64,000 bases of DNA, from assembly GCA_033032865.1 (NCBI GenBank), contig JAWHQI010000019.1:10706001-10770000 (forward strand), given 5' to 3'. Below, one piece after another: positions 9,875 to 21,044 of the stretch; position 1 is the first letter of the stretch, and the number at the start of each line of letters is the position of its first letter. The DNA is from Dactylorhiza incarnata (Eukaryota > Streptophyta > Magnoliopsida > Asparagales > Orchidaceae). The notes below the pieces were generated by a model. That model worked only from the letters and a program-made list of their open reading frames with translations. It did not search any database and was not told where the DNA came from. Both the position numbers and the translations under genes were made by a program.

Positions 9875-11212
9875 TGTTAGGAAATTGCCCACAATGTTCC
9901 TGACTTGAAGAAGTCTTCAGGATAAAGAAAAAACTCATTTTGTATTTGATGAAGTTTGAGTTTTGATGTTTCAGATATAATCATTTGAAGTATTTACAAA
10001 GTTCCACAAAGCTAGCACCATGCATTGTGCTAAAGGTTCAAAAATTTAGAAAATCTGTCTAAGTCCAATATCGACTAGACGAGGTGTCGACAAGAAAATC
10101 AGAAAATCTATCTAAGTCCAATATCGACTAGATGGGGTGTCGACAAGGTCAATTTGTCGACTTGAAGTATACTAGACAAATTCAAAAATATCGTCGAGGC
10201 CAGGTGCCGACAAGGTTCATGTCGACTAGAAGCTCAGCAGCTAAGTTAATATCGACTGGATGTTCATAAGACAAGCACAATGTCGACTTGAAGCAGTGCA
10301 GATAAGATAAAGGTATGTACAGTCTTTATCGGCCAGAAAAAGACTTAGCCAAATCTTCAAGTCTCTATGTCGACTGGAGTATCTAAATATCGACTGGAAG
10401 GACTCTGCATAATAATAGCAGTGTATATCGATGAGATAATATTCATGTCGACGAGACAGACTACATGTCGACGAGATAGACTACATATTGACGAGACAGC
10501 CTTCATGTCGACGAGACAAACCACATATCGACGAGACTGTTCAATATCATCCAGAAGAGCTTATATCGTCGAGAGGGCGGAATTTCTGATTTTGGCATTT
10601 ATGGTGCCGCTGATTCGGCCAATCAAATCAGCCATAGATGTCAAGTGGTTTATTGAATATTATTTTCAATATATTCATTGATTGATTCCATATAAATACC
10701 TAAAGTTTCTATCGGTTAAACCCTAACTCAGACACACAAAAAAGACAATCTCATTTTTGCGTGAACAGTGTCGCTCTCGACAGAAAGCAAAAACTTGACC
10801 ACATCTTGGAACAACATTCATCTTCATTCTCTAATCTCTCCGGTGCTCAAGATTTGTTAAGGCCTACATCGGATTATATCCTCATCAAGCATGAATGCAA
10901 TCGGGTAATTACTCTCTGATTTCAGATCTCAGATCTTGCTCAACAAGAAGCAAAATGACTCTATCTTTCTCTCTATTCATCAAGAAGACTTTTATTAGGG
11001 GAGAGGCATGTTCTCAAGATCTGAAATATTGTCAAGAAGAAGCCCTATTTCATCTAAAGATCGCAAGGCTTCAAAGAAGACTCAAGCACATCAAGTTTAT
11101 CTTTATTGAGTGTAGAAAAGTTGTAACAAATACATATACAAACTCTCTTGTAGGATTACTCTGCTCTTCTGTTATTTCCCTAACAGGAATATCCAAGAGG
11201 TAGTATTGTTCT
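9875..11212 (+). repeat. 3' LTR of Sire-A, truncated
   Basis: Starts TGTTAGGAAATTGCCC and is collinear with the 5' LTR through the GTCGAC array (10,068-10,575), the TATA region (near 10,691) and the 'tcaagaagaagccctatttcatct' block. From about 11,156 the two LTRs no longer match, and at 11,213 the copia LTR begins. The 3' tip with the C run and TTACA end is absent. Confidence 0.8.
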
Positions 11213-11385
11213 TGTAGAGAAATGGTATAAAACTTGTATATATTTCATATCACTGTATACAAAGAGAGAGTACATATTTATAGGAGAGAGAAGTGAGAGA
11301 GAAATCCTATACACAATGTGGGACTAAAGAGAGAGGAGAAGAAACTGGGCCACTAAATGGGCCAAACACATGGGCTATTTCAACA
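11213..11385 (-). repeat. 3' LTR of the gag-less copia element
   Basis: On the minus strand it starts TGTTGAAATAGCCC and ends CCATTTCTCTACA; it contains CCTATAAATATG as a TATA box. It is preceded by the PPT GCGGGGGAG (complement of 11,386-11,394). It matches 15,715-15,885 with only a few differences (one four-base indel and scattered substitutions), so the insertion is fairly young. Confidence 0.9.
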
Positions 11386-11399
11386 CTCCCCCGCAAGCT

Positions 11400-13135
11400 G
11401 GAGCGTACAAATCGTATGCGTCAAGCTTGGACAAGCATTGATAGAAGAGGGTACTGGACAGTGCCTTTGTGAGGACATCCGCGACTTGTTCAGTACCAGG
11501 AACATGTTTTAGCTCGATCTTTTTCATTTGTACTTTCTCCCGAATAAAATGGCAGTCGACCTCGATATGCTTGGTTCTTTCGTGGAAGACTGGGTTCTTG
11601 GCAATATGTATAGCAGCCTGATTGTCGCAAAGTAGAAGAGCAGGAGCAGGAAGTTTTACCCCAAGATCCGTGAGAAGACTTTCAAGTCATGTAAGTTCAG
11701 AGACCACAGATGCCATTGCCCTGTATTATGCTTCTGCTGAGGAGCGCGCAACTACGGCTTGTTTCTTGCTACGCCAGGTGATCAAATGTCCTCCGAAGTA
11801 CGTACAGAAGCCACTGGTTGACCGACGATCATCCAGAGAGCCGGCATAGTCAGCATCAGAGTATGCTACCAGTGTTGGAGTTGAGGATGTGGTCTTGTAT
11901 ACCAAGCCTTGACCAGGAGCCGCTTTTAGATATCGTAGAATCCGTTCCACAGCCTGAAGATGAGAGGAACGAGGGGCGTGCATGTAACGGCTGACAATAC
12001 CGACAGCGAAGGAGATATCTGGTCTTGTAACAGTCAGATAGATCAGTTTTCCTACCAGACGGCGATAGTACTCCGGGTTCTGAAGCAAGAGATCAGAGTC
12101 AGATGACTGAGCACAAATCTTGTGATTTGCGTCCATTGGAGTATTGATGGGTTTGCAGCCGGAGTAGCCTGCATCATGAAGAAGATCGAGGCAATACTTT
12201 CTCTGAGATAGAACAAGGCCGTCTGGTCGCCTGGCTACTTCCAAGCCCAGGAAGTAATGAAGGTTCCCTAGGTCTTTCGTTTGGAACACGGAGCTGAGTT
12301 GTTGTTTGATCGCCTGAATTCCTTTTGAGTCGTTGCCTGTGATAATGATATCATCCACATAGACCAGAAGGAGAACGGTGTCTGTTGCCTGGTGGCGAGT
12401 AAACAAGGAGAAGTCAGCCGAGCTCCGAGTAAAGCCTGCTTCACGAAGGACCTTGCTGAGCTTGTCGAACCATGCTCGAGGAGACTGTTTGAGACCATAG
12501 AGAGACCGCAAAAGATGACAGACTTTCAGGGTCCTAGACTCCCCCGTGGTCTCAAACCCGGGCGGCTGCTGCATATACACCGTTTCAGTGAGATCACCGT
12601 TTAAGAAGGCGTTCTTAATATCCAGTTGATGTAAGGGCCATTGGCGGTGCACGGCAACGGAGAGAAGAACCCGTACTGTGTTCAGTTTGGCGACGGGAGA
12701 GAAGGTTTCGTCGTAGTCCAACCCTTGTTGTTGGGTGTAGCCGCGAGCCACTAGTCGAGCTTTTAAGCGGTCAATGGTCCCATTCGCAACATGCTTGATG
12801 ACAAAGACCCATTTGCAACCAACAGTTTTCTGGCCAGGGGGAAGATCCACCAGCTGTCAGGTCTGGTTTGCCCACAACGCGGCCATTTCTTCTTCCATGG
12901 CGGCACGCCAGCCAGGATGTTGAAGAGCCTCCTGCACAGAGTTAGGAATAGAAATGGAGGAAAGAGAAGTAGCAAGTTGGCGAAGTTCCGGAGAGAGGCG
13001 GTGAAGAGAGACAGAGTGTGCCATTGGATGTGCAGTAGAGGAAGAAGTCGGATCGGCAGGCCGCGAGTCATCATCAGAGGAGGGCACCTCCCGTAGGGCA
13101 GTGGAGGACAGAGGACGACGAGTGTACACACGAGT
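11400..13135 (-). pseudogene. Copia reverse transcriptase / RNase H
   Basis: Polymerase half of the gag-less copia. The linker reads SVQEALQHPGWRAAMEEEM; RT follows with WVFVIKHVANGTIDRLKARL, QLDIKNAFLNG and the catalytic YVDD (complement of 12,350-12,361), then LYGLKQSPRAWF. RNase H has AYSDADYAGSLDDRRSTSG and, after a stop, [22 protein letters not shown] and VADVLTKAL. The whole region is in one frame broken only by point nonsense codons: TGA at 12,857 (Trp expected), TAA at 11,726 (SSAEA-stop-YRAMA, Glu expected) and TGA at 11,687 (Trp expected). There are no indels in the catalytic core. Confidence 0.9.
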
Positions 13136-14604
13136 GATAGGTGGTTTCTAGGAGGGAGGTAGAAGAGGGATGGGAGAGACTTGTATGGGGGAGACGGGCG
13201 GGGAGGAAACGGGCGTTGGAGAGAGCGGAGGAAGGGGTGAAGTAACCGGAATAACAGGCCGCGGAAGAGGAGGCAGCGGAAGAGGACAGTCCGCTGGTTG
13301 GGAAAAATAGGGTTGATCTTCGAGGAAGGTAACATCAGCAGTCGTAAGAAGCTTGCGATCCTGGGGAGAGAAGCAGAGATAGCCCTTTTGAGTCCGGGAG
13401 TAACCAACAAACATATATTTGGTGGCACGTGGAGCAAGTTTGTCAGAGAACGGACCAAGGCGATGAGCGTAGCATACGCAGCCAAACACGCGAGGAGCGA
13501 TGGAGAACGGAGTCGTAGAGGGAAAAAGGAGACTGAAGGGGGATGCAAAGTTGAGACGAGAAGAAGGCATGCGGTTGATGAGGGTGCAGGCGGTAGAGAC
13601 CGCGAAAGTCCAATATTGTTTGGGGACGTTCATTTGGAGCATGAGAGAGCGGGTGACCTCAGGCAGGTGACGATTCTTGCGTTCAGCAACGTCATTCTGT
13701 TGGGGGGTATATGGACAAGAGGTTTGATGAATTATCCCAAACTCAGCACAGAGGTGAGTGACTGTATGACCAGTATATTCGCGGGCATTGTCGGTACGGA
13801 GAGTTTTAAGAGTAGTAGAAAATTGGGTGCGAGTTTCGATGAAGAAGTTCCGAAGAACACCAGGCAACTCAGAGCGGTCACGAAGGAGGTACAACCATGT
13901 CACCCGGGAGTAGTCATCAACGAAGGTAACAAAGTAACGATAGCCAAAAACACTGGCGATTTTGTAGGGACCCCAAATATCAGAGTGAACCAAATCAAGA
14001 GGAGCAGCACTTCGAGTGGGATGGGGGGTGAACGTAGAACGATGATGTTTGGCATAGATACACGATTCACATGTAAACTCATGGAGAGAGACGTCGGGAA
14101 GAGCTTTACGGAGTATTTGTAGAGGAGCGTGACCAAGACGGCGGTGCCACTCAATAGTGCTGATAGAGGAGAGAAGAACGGTGGGAGAGGTATCGAGGAG
14201 ATAGAGTCCGTGCGAGAGATGCCCTTTGCAGATGATGCGTCGCGTCTGTCGATCCTGCACAATACATGAAGTAGAGGTGAATGAGACACAACAATCCAAA
14301 TCTTGGGTGAGACGGCTAATAGATAAGAGATTGAAGGAGGAGCCGGAACATGAAGAACCGAACGAAGAGTAAGTGAGGGTGACAGAGTGAGATCGGCAGA
14401 GCCAGCAACAGGAGTAGAAGCACCATTTGCCACAGTAATGAACGGAGGATGTTCGGAGGCCAAGTATTGTGAAGGTGCTTGCGAAGTAATGTGGTGGCTG
14501 GCCCCGGAATCCAGAATCCACGGAGAGCTATGAAGGAGGCAGGAGAGGCCACCACCAGAAATAGACACAACCGAGCCTGGGGACTGGGAAGGAGACAGAG
14601 CCAT
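13136..14604 (-). pseudogene. Copia protease, GAG-pre-integrase and integrase
   Basis: The protease start is WILDSGASHHITS near 14,505. A one-base shift near 14,340 moves the frame before NLLSISRLTQDLDC. The GAG-pre zinc motif is HRRLGHAPL...CESCIYAKH. The integrase core shows DIWGPYKI, FVDDYSRVTWLYLL, LRTDNAREYTG and TPQQNDVAERKNRHL (first Asp, second Asp and Glu of the DDE triad). The C-terminal block GYSRTQKGYLCFSPQDRK and a Pro-rich tail end at a TAG at 13,148, in frame with RT. The protease, integrase and RT order is normal for Ty1/copia. Confidence 0.9.
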
Positions 14605-14639
14605 GGAGAAACAAGCACCAGGGAGTAACCAGCAGAGCA

Positions 14640-15697
14640 GAGGGGTGGCGATCTGGGGAGATCGCGAGAGCAGCGGTCTGGAGCGGCGGTCTGGAGTTTT
14701 GGGGCTGGAGCGGCGATCTCTGTGAGGCCGGCAGATAGAGGTCGGGCGAGCTGCTGATTAGGGACTGTCAGGCGGGCTGCTGAGGAGACCGGCAGGAAGC
14801 GGTCGGGCGAGCTCGGCAGGGAGCTCGGCAGGGAGAGAAGCCGGCAGCGAGCTTGGAAGAGAAGCCGCAGGAATCAAAAGGCCGGAAGGTAGGGGTCGGG
14901 CGAGCTGCGACTTAGGGAAGGTCGCCGGAGAGCTCGAGAGACCGGCAGAGGGAGGGAGCTTGCTGGATGGATAGACCGCTGGAGGCGGGCTGGCGAGCTG
15001 CGAGAAGGAGACGGGCGATCTTGGAGGTCGACTGCGAGCAGGGAGGTCGACTGCGAGAGCGTTGCGGGCTTGATTGCTGCGGGAGTGATCGCTGCGGGAT
15101 AGTGCGCTGGAGATCGCTGCTACTAGCAGAGGAGACCGCTGGGAAGAGGTTTGCGAGCTGAGGAGGTCGCACGACTAGAGCAGACCAACGGAGGAAGCCA
15201 CACTCTTGAGGAGGCCGCACGGGAGATCGCGGAAGGCCGCTGGACAGGAGAGACCGCCGGAGACGAGCGGCGAGGAGACGAGCAGAGGAAAGCTCGCTGC
15301 GGTTTGAGATCGTGATGTAAAAGCTGCAAGTGCGCGGGAAGAAGGCGCCGCGAGATCGCGAGGAAAGCGCGAAGAGACCTCGGGAAGAGATCGCACGCCT
15401 TGAGATCGCACGACTGCGACTTGAGATCGCACGACTGCGGGAAGAAGGCGTCGCGAGATCGCGAGGAAAGCGCGAAGAGACCTCGGTGAGAAGACGAGCA
15501 CGCGAGGTGTGGACCCCACACTTCTCCGGGACAGAGGCTATAAAAAGAGGGACACGGGAGAGCTTTGGTGGAGGCCACGGAGCAGGAAAGATCGCAGGAA
15601 AGCAGCGGTTAAAGTTCTGGGAGGTCGCAGAGCTCGCGTAGGGCAGGAAAAACAGCGGGCTGAGCGGTCAGAGAAGAGGAGACCGCATGCGTTGAAT
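14640..15697 (-). other. Low-complexity GATCGC/CTCGCGATC DNA in the place of gag
   Basis: Between the PBS and protease, where about 1 kb of gag is expected, there is no recognisable Gag in any frame. The plus strand is purine-rich and built from words such as GAGATCGC, GGTCGGGCGAGCT and GCGGTCTGGAGC. A 33-bp direct repeat recurs about 101 bp apart (15,350 and 15,451). A TATAAAAAG box sits on the plus strand at 15,539-15,547. Open frames here are composition artefacts. Confidence 0.6.
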
Positions 15698-15714
15698 CGC
15701 TTGCTCTGATACCA
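15698..15714 (-). promoter_or_regulatory. Primer-binding site of the gag-less copia, initiator tRNA-Met
   Basis: The minus strand reads TGGTATCAGAGCAAGCG directly after the LTR end CTACA, with no spacer. TGGTATCAGAGC is an exact match to the usual plant initiator tRNA-Met complement. Confidence 0.9.
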
Positions 15715-15885
15715 TGTAGAGAAATGGTATAAAACTTGTATATATTTCTTATCACTATATACAAAGAGAGAGTACATATTTATAGGAGAGAGAAGTGAGA
15801 GAGAAATCCTATACACAATGTGGGACTAAAGAGAGGAGAAGAAACTGGGCCACTAAATGGGCCAAACACATGGGCTATTTCAACC
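15715..15885 (-). repeat. 5' LTR of the gag-less copia element
   Basis: Partner of 11,213-11,385 (see there). On the plus strand the outer end is CAACC instead of CAACA, a terminal base change that would harm integration of any new copy. Confidence 0.9.
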
Positions 15886-16619
15886 TTTCCATTTATGTTG
15901 ACAGCCCGTCCAAATCTTTTTGAATAACTTTCAAATATATCTTTATTGTATCTCTGGAATTCTTCTTTCCCTACTTAATTATGGACGGCCCGTTAGAATT
16001 TAAATAACTTCCATTTATAACCTCTGAATAAGCTTCAGAATAGAATACAGGAAGTATTTTAATTGTGTTTGCATTCGACGTTGCGTCGAATATATTTGTC
16101 TTCTTATCGACGCACCTCTGAGTTCTAATAGAAGTGCTTCGAAATCTCCCTCAGCTTTGAAATGAACTCTGATATTGACGTTGCGTCGAGTCCTTATCGA
16201 CGTATCTGTCGAGATGAAGACCTAGACTCTGAGCTCTGACTTCTGTGTCGAATGTAATTCAAAGTTGCGTCGACTTCAAATGTTGTTTTGACTGACTCTA
16301 CCTTCTGCGTCGAATACATTTCAACGTTGCGTCGACTTCAACTGATACATCGACTACCAGTCTGAGTTATCCTTACTTCTATTCAAAGTTACTTCGACTT
16401 GAAGTCGAAGTTGCGTCGACTTTTAGTCGACATAGAATTAACCTAACTAAATTTCTGCACTCTTTTGGATTGGTCTTTGACACCCTAATATGAGTGTGAC
16501 ATCCTAGCACATTTAATGACCATATTACCCTCACTATACAACATGGGTAATGAATCTCAGATGATTAAATCACTTTTACATAATTTGTAAGATAAATCAA
16601 TAAGATGTTTTTCCCAACA
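15886..16619 (-). repeat. Sirevirus-like LTR fragment with GCGTCGAC words
   Basis: The right end on the minus strand is TGTTGGGAAAAACATC, a normal LTR start. Between 16,075 and 16,435 there are about ten TTGCGTCGAC or TCGAAT-type words, the same style as the Sire-A array but with a different core. No PBS or coding sequence adjoins it. The left edge is cut by the copia element. Confidence 0.5.
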
Positions 16620-17040
16620 ATTATGTTGGCAAAGGAAGCAAGTCGGTGTTGAGAAAGGCTTGTATCATACTGATACTTAGAAAGAATTCAAATGGGAACT
16701 CAAACAATATTTTTATCCTGATAATGTCATATACAAAATCCAAGAAAAAGGTGAGGGAGTTTAAGCACAAAGGAAGCATTGCGGACTACGTCTAGGAATT
16801 CGCAACCTTGGTGTTACAAATCCCTAACATTGGCAGATGAAGACAACTTATTCTTCTTAGTAGATAGCTTTCAGCATTAGGCAAAGCAAGAACTACAACG
16901 ACGAGATGTCAAGACTTTGGATGAGGCCATTTTCACCATTGAATCCCTCATCGAATGTCAGTGTCATCCAAATGCGACAAATACAAAGAAGGACAAGGGT
17001 GATCAAGCTAAAGGTAGGAGAAAGAAGTGGGATTTGTAGC
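16620..17040 (+). pseudogene. Chromovirus Gag fragment
   Basis: Capsid remnant of the decayed Ty3/gypsy element that spans to 30.4 kb. The frames read LKQYFYPDNVIYKIQEK, REFKHKGSIADYV-stop-EFATL and RRDVKTLDEAIFTIESLIE, the C-terminal part of the retrotrans_gag domain, then a Lys-rich tail. Several stops and shifts. The 5' LTR, PBS and N-terminal Gag are missing, cut at the Sirevirus LTR boundary at 16,619. Confidence 0.65.
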
Positions 17041-17289
17041 ATCAAGGTTGTGAATTCCTAGACGTAGTCCGCAATGCCGAAGGGGGGTGATTCCGATTCA
17101 AAGGACCACATGTGATGAGCAACAATCGACGAAATGAGTATGAAGAGAAGAATAAGACCTTTATACCGAAGGGGGATGATTCTTATTGACCACATGCGAT
17201 GCGATGAGCAATTGTCCAAAGATGGGAACTCTTTCAACATCATAAAGAGCAATGAAGGCACGACTCGGGATAAGGTACTACTCAAATTA

Positions 17290-17760
17290 GATCTCTGCAA
17301 CTAGTTAATGCTTTGAATGTTAGACCATCACAAGCCATATTAGGCAAAAGGGGTTGATGATTGTGGAGGTGATAGCGAATGGAAAGGCCACCAATGCCTT
17401 GATAGACACAGGGGAGACGCATAACTTCATGATTGAGGAGAAGGCTAAAAAACTTCACCCACATGTCATGAAGGGAGATGGATGGTTGAATACGGTGAAT
17501 AGGAAGGCAAGATCACAGTAAGGAGTTACACGTGGCGTGGAGTTGCAGTTAGGAACTTGGAAGGGCCGAGTAGACTCGTTGATTGCACAGATGAATGACT
17601 TCAAAGTTGTATTTGGCATGATTTTTTTGAAAATGTGAGTGCAATTACAATACCTTTTTGTAGATCCATGTGCATTATGGGCAAATGGTCTCCTTGCATG
17701 ATACCAATTGTGGAAGGGCTGTCAGCTGAAAAAAAAAGATAGGAATAAAACAATTATTTG
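17290..17760 (+). pseudogene. Chromovirus aspartic protease fragment
   Basis: VIANGKATNALIDTGETHNF contains the retropepsin catalytic DTG (DTGATHNF is usual). This is followed by GVELQLGTWKGRVDSLIAQM and KVVFGMIFLKM, the usual strands after the active site. A stop sits in QLQYLFVDP-type sequence near 17,640. The region 17,041-17,289 between Gag and protease holds two GATTC-flanked repeats of 'cgaagggggatgattc' and no gene. Confidence 0.7.
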
Positions 17761-17864
17761 CAATACAAATAGTAACGCGAATCAAGAAGAGCGAGGTGAC
17801 TTAGCCACCTTGAAAGAAGAAAATGGTGTTGGAAGGGAGGTGAATCATAAGATTGAGTTAGAAC

Positions 17865-18260
17865 TATGGGTGTTCACAAACCGAATCGAATCGAATAGCT
17901 CTTCAATCGAATCCAATTTGACATAAGATGCAGAGATTCAGATTCGAATTCTTTCGAATATTCGGAGTCGGAATCAGATTCGTCATGAAATGTTGGATTC
18001 GAATTTAGGTACAAATTCCTATTTATAATGTTTAATTATATATAATGTTCAAATATAATTATATTTAATAACATATATAAATTTATTTAATTATATATTT
18101 TACTATTCGCGAATCCTTCGAACAGGAATAAAATTATTCGGATTCGAAAATTATTCGAATCCGAATTCGGACTCGAATTCGAAAAATATGAATTTTAATC
18201 GAATCTTCACGAATTGAATCTCCAATTATTCATGAACTATATTATTTGTGAACAACCCTA
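17865..18260. mobile_element. hAT-type MITE, 396 bp
   Basis: The ends are TATGGGTGTTCACAAA and TTTGTGAACAACCCTA, an inverted repeat of the hAT type. The flanks GTTAGAAC and GTTGGAAC are an 8-bp target duplication with one mismatch. The interior is AT-rich and made of CGAATTCGAAT-like inverted words, with no coding capacity. It interrupts the chromovirus between protease and RT (KIELEL before, [10 protein letters not shown] after). Confidence 0.8.
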
Positions 18261-18266
18261 GTTGGA

Positions 18267-18446
18267 ACAAGGCACGAATTGAATCTCCAATTAAACCACC
18301 TGTTATGGCATCTTATTGCATGGCTCCATCGGAGTTGGAGGAACTCCAAAAGCAACTAAAGGAATTACTTGGCACGGGACGAATTCGTCCATCAAAAGAA
18401 CCATATGACGCATCAGTGCATTTTCAAAAGAAGTAAGATGGAAACC
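18267..18446 (+). pseudogene. Chromovirus reverse transcriptase, N-terminal stub
   Basis: Reads [19 protein letters not shown], then [20 protein letters not shown] and [23 protein letters not shown], the conserved start of Ty3 RT ('Y.M.P.EL.EL..QL..LL..G.IRPS..PY..PV.F.KKKDG'). It stops at about 18,446. RT resumes at 22,444 after a roughly 4-kb insert. Confidence 0.85.
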
Positions 18447-19366
18447 TAGGAAGGTGGTGAATCTTTCCTTGCAAACCCTTGTTACCGTGGAGCGGTAGGT
18501 GCTACCGCGAGAGGTAGTGTCATTTCCTTCTATGGTTGTCACCATGTTCCCTCGTTGAGTGCTCGGATCGCTGACGTACTTCCAGGTAGCGCGGCGCATT
18601 AGCAGTAGCGTGCGGTGGTAGTTAAAAAACCTGGTCTTGTCGATTAGTTCTTCCAGTCGACATGTAGTGTCAAGTCGATCATTCCTTTCCGTCGACATGT
18701 TAGCGCTCGGCGTTAGTGATATCGCCAGCGGTAGCGCACAACTCTGGTCGACATGTGCAGTCTCGTCGATGTTGTCATCTAGTCTACATAGGCTTTCTGG
18801 TCAATGTGCTCCTTCCAGTAGATATAACAGTCTGGTCGACATAGCTCGTGTCGGTGGTATCGTTATCGCCAGCGGAAGGATGCAAATCCCGTCGATATGA
18901 GCTTTCATGTCGATCTTTCCATCCAGTCGACATAACAATCTTGTCGACATAGCTAGCGCCAGCAGTATCGATATCGCCAACGGTAAGATGCAAGTCCCAT
19001 TGATCTGAGCTCTCACGTCGATCTTTCCTTCAAGTCGACATTTATATTCTGGTCGATCTTGCATCCTCTCGACATGCTAGCGTTTGCGTTATCTCTATCG
19101 CATGGCGGTAGTTAGCGTGACTTGTCTTGTCGATGTGAGTAGTCTAGCTGACATTTTGCCTTAGTCTGAGCAAGTCCAGTCGACGAGTATAAACTGAGCT
19201 AGCGCCCGGCGTTATCACTAAGGCCGACAGTAACTCACAGAGATTGGAGTTCTCGTACGACTGCACACTTGTAAACCTGCACACTATGCCCAATACAAGT
19301 ATGAACAAATACAACTCCGGATTTTTTATTGTCAAACCTGTGAGATGCAGAACGCATGTTCCAACA
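18447..19366 (-). repeat. Sirevirus-like LTR with GTCGACAT words, part of the insert in RT
   Basis: The minus-strand start is TGTTGGAACATGCGTTC at 19,366, closely like the Sire-C LTR start TGTTGGAGCATGCGTTC. The array at 18,640-19,190 has about fifteen GTCGACAT or GTCGATCTT words with GCTAGCGC phrases. No PPT, PBS or gene adjoins. The far end near 18,447 is not defined. Confidence 0.55.
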
Positions 19367-20539
19367 CTTGATATTCGGTATCCTGCATTTGGTGTTGCAT
19401 TTCATTGGATCTACTTCTACAAGGCCTTGGACACAACCTCTGGTTGGGTAACGACTCTCTTTTTCTAATTTTCAATTCAAGTTTCATTCAAGTCTGGGGA
19501 AGAGTGATTCTCGTTACCACACGAACTTCCCTTTTTAGTCTATGTCCAAGTTTTTTATATTATTGCTCTATTTTTTTTTCATCCGTACACTCTTCTACAC
19601 ACATTGCTACACCCACCACAATTAATCATGTAGATTTTGTTTAGTTTAAAAGTATTTCACATTGTTGTGTAGGGGATGAGATTAGAAATAATTAAATTAA
19701 AAGTGAATCGATGAGTGTATTGTAGGCTCGTGCAAGCGTTTTTAGTGCAGTGCACGTATTCTTGAGTAGTAGTTCCAATTAATGTAATTCTCTATGCATA
19801 ATCTATTTTAGATTTTGTTTTCTTGTATTGTAGGCCTTCATCCTCTATGGCTCATCCCCTCAGCACTGTGAGTTTTGTTTTTAAGTTATTAGCTTTATGC
19901 GGCCTTTTACGGCATGAGGTATCTATGTACAGCTAGCTGCTATGGATCGAGTATGGACAGTTTTTTGGGGTCTTTTTGTGGCTGCTATGGCATTGTGGCT
20001 GATATTACTCTCTTCCTCTCTCCATTTATCTATTTCTCTCTTCCCTCTTCCTCTATTGCTCTATTCCTAATTCTCTCTTTCTCTCTTCCTCTACTTTTGT
20101 TTTTGCCGAATATGTGATTGTGTTATTGTGGATGTTGTGGTAGTGGCATTGTGGTTGTTATGGTAGTGGCATTGTGGTTGTTGTATAGCAATGGATGTTG
20201 TGGTCGTGGCATTGTGGTTGTTGTGGCTGTTGTGGCAATGACATTGTGGCATTGTGGTTGTTGTGGCAGTGGCATTGTGGCTGCTGTTACTCTTTTCCTC
20301 TCTTCATTCCTCTATTTCTCTCTTCCCTCTTCCTCCATTTCTCTCTATTTCTAATCCTCTCTTTCTCTCTTCCTCTCAAGGTTGCAGATGTCGGATGTCA
20401 GATTCATGTCGGTTTGCATTTAAAATGTCGGATGTCGGATTGCGGGGGATATATCAGAGATATTTTATAATGTCGGATTTTAATATTTAAATAAATTTAT
20501 TCATATATATACACACTTTTTGTAAATATGCACAATTAT
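19367..20539. other. Non-coding; simple-sequence tracts
   Basis: No gene seen. It contains a CT-rich stretch repeated twice (near 20,005 and 20,290: tcctctctcc-type with TATTTCTCTCTTCC) flanking a GTGGCATTGTGGTTGTT simple repeat (20,115-20,290), and a short ATGTCGGAT-rich patch (20,385-20,475). Confidence 0.5.
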
Positions 20540-20655
20540 ACATATAATGTATGTTTATAAATTACACAGTAAACATATATACACATAATGTATGTTTATA
20601 AATTACACAGTAAACATATATACACATAATGTATGTTTATAAATTACACAAGAAA
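20540..20655. repeat. 41-bp AT-rich tandem repeat, about 3 copies
   Basis: The unit begins ACACATAATGTATGTTTATA and continues with AATTACACAGTAAACATATAT. Copies start at 20,540, 20,581 and 20,622; copies 2 and 3 are identical over their overlap. Confidence 0.85.
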
Positions 20656-20986
20656 GAGACGTCGATGACAATAAACAACATAAAGAGCATCAAATGAGAG
20701 TAAGACGAGAAAGTTGTCGAAGCTAGGCGCAGAGAGATGCACAAAATCAAATATTAATTCCGATTTAATTCTTCCAAGATTCAAAAAATAGTAATTTAAT
20801 TCCAATTTTCATGAAAATTTCAAAGAATGTTGTTCATAAAATTTGCTACAACTTATAGGTTCATGGTTTTGTGATCCGACGATGGGATTGACCGGAATCG
20901 AAGGAATATCGTCTGGATATTTTGTTTTAAGCTGACACAGATCTAAGAGCGGGATTTGTGGAATATCGTCTGGATATATAAGATTT

Positions 20987-21022
20987 CTGTCGTTGGATCC
21001 AAATAAATGGATCCAACGACAG
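20987..21022. repeat. Perfect 14-bp inverted repeat (hairpin)
   Basis: CTGTCGTTGGATCC and GGATCCAACGACAG are separated by 8 bases (aaataaat). It is preceded by two copies of GGAATATCGTCTGGATAT (about 20,904 and 20,961). No gene is attached. Confidence 0.8.
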
Positions 21023-21044
21023 TTGTAGCTCTAGTCTAAAAATT

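Larger units (their letters stand above)
11213..15885 (-). mobile_element. Small-LTR Ty1/copia retrotransposon, gag-less
   Basis: A 4.67-kb element bounded by near-identical LTRs (11,213-11,385 and 15,715-15,885) with PPT and PBS in the right places on the minus strand. It encodes PR, GAG-pre-integrase, IN, RT and RNase H, while the gag interval is filled by GATCGC-rich low-complexity DNA. The flanks (left gttct, right ctttc) do not form a target duplication, and they belong to different elements, so rearrangement after insertion is likely. Confidence 0.85.

Noticed and set aside
13298..14122. 274-codon plus-strand frame
   Set aside because: It is antisense to a well-supported copia integrase; its product has no motif and the codons mirror the integrase frame.
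15123..15578. Minus-strand 151-codon frame as the missing copia Gag
   Set aside because: Low-complexity Arg/Ser/Leu repeats from GATCGC words, with no capsid pattern or zinc knuckle.
20115..20290. Possible coding frames rich in Cys, Gly and Val
   Set aside because: They come from the GTGGCATTGTGGTTGTT simple repeat.
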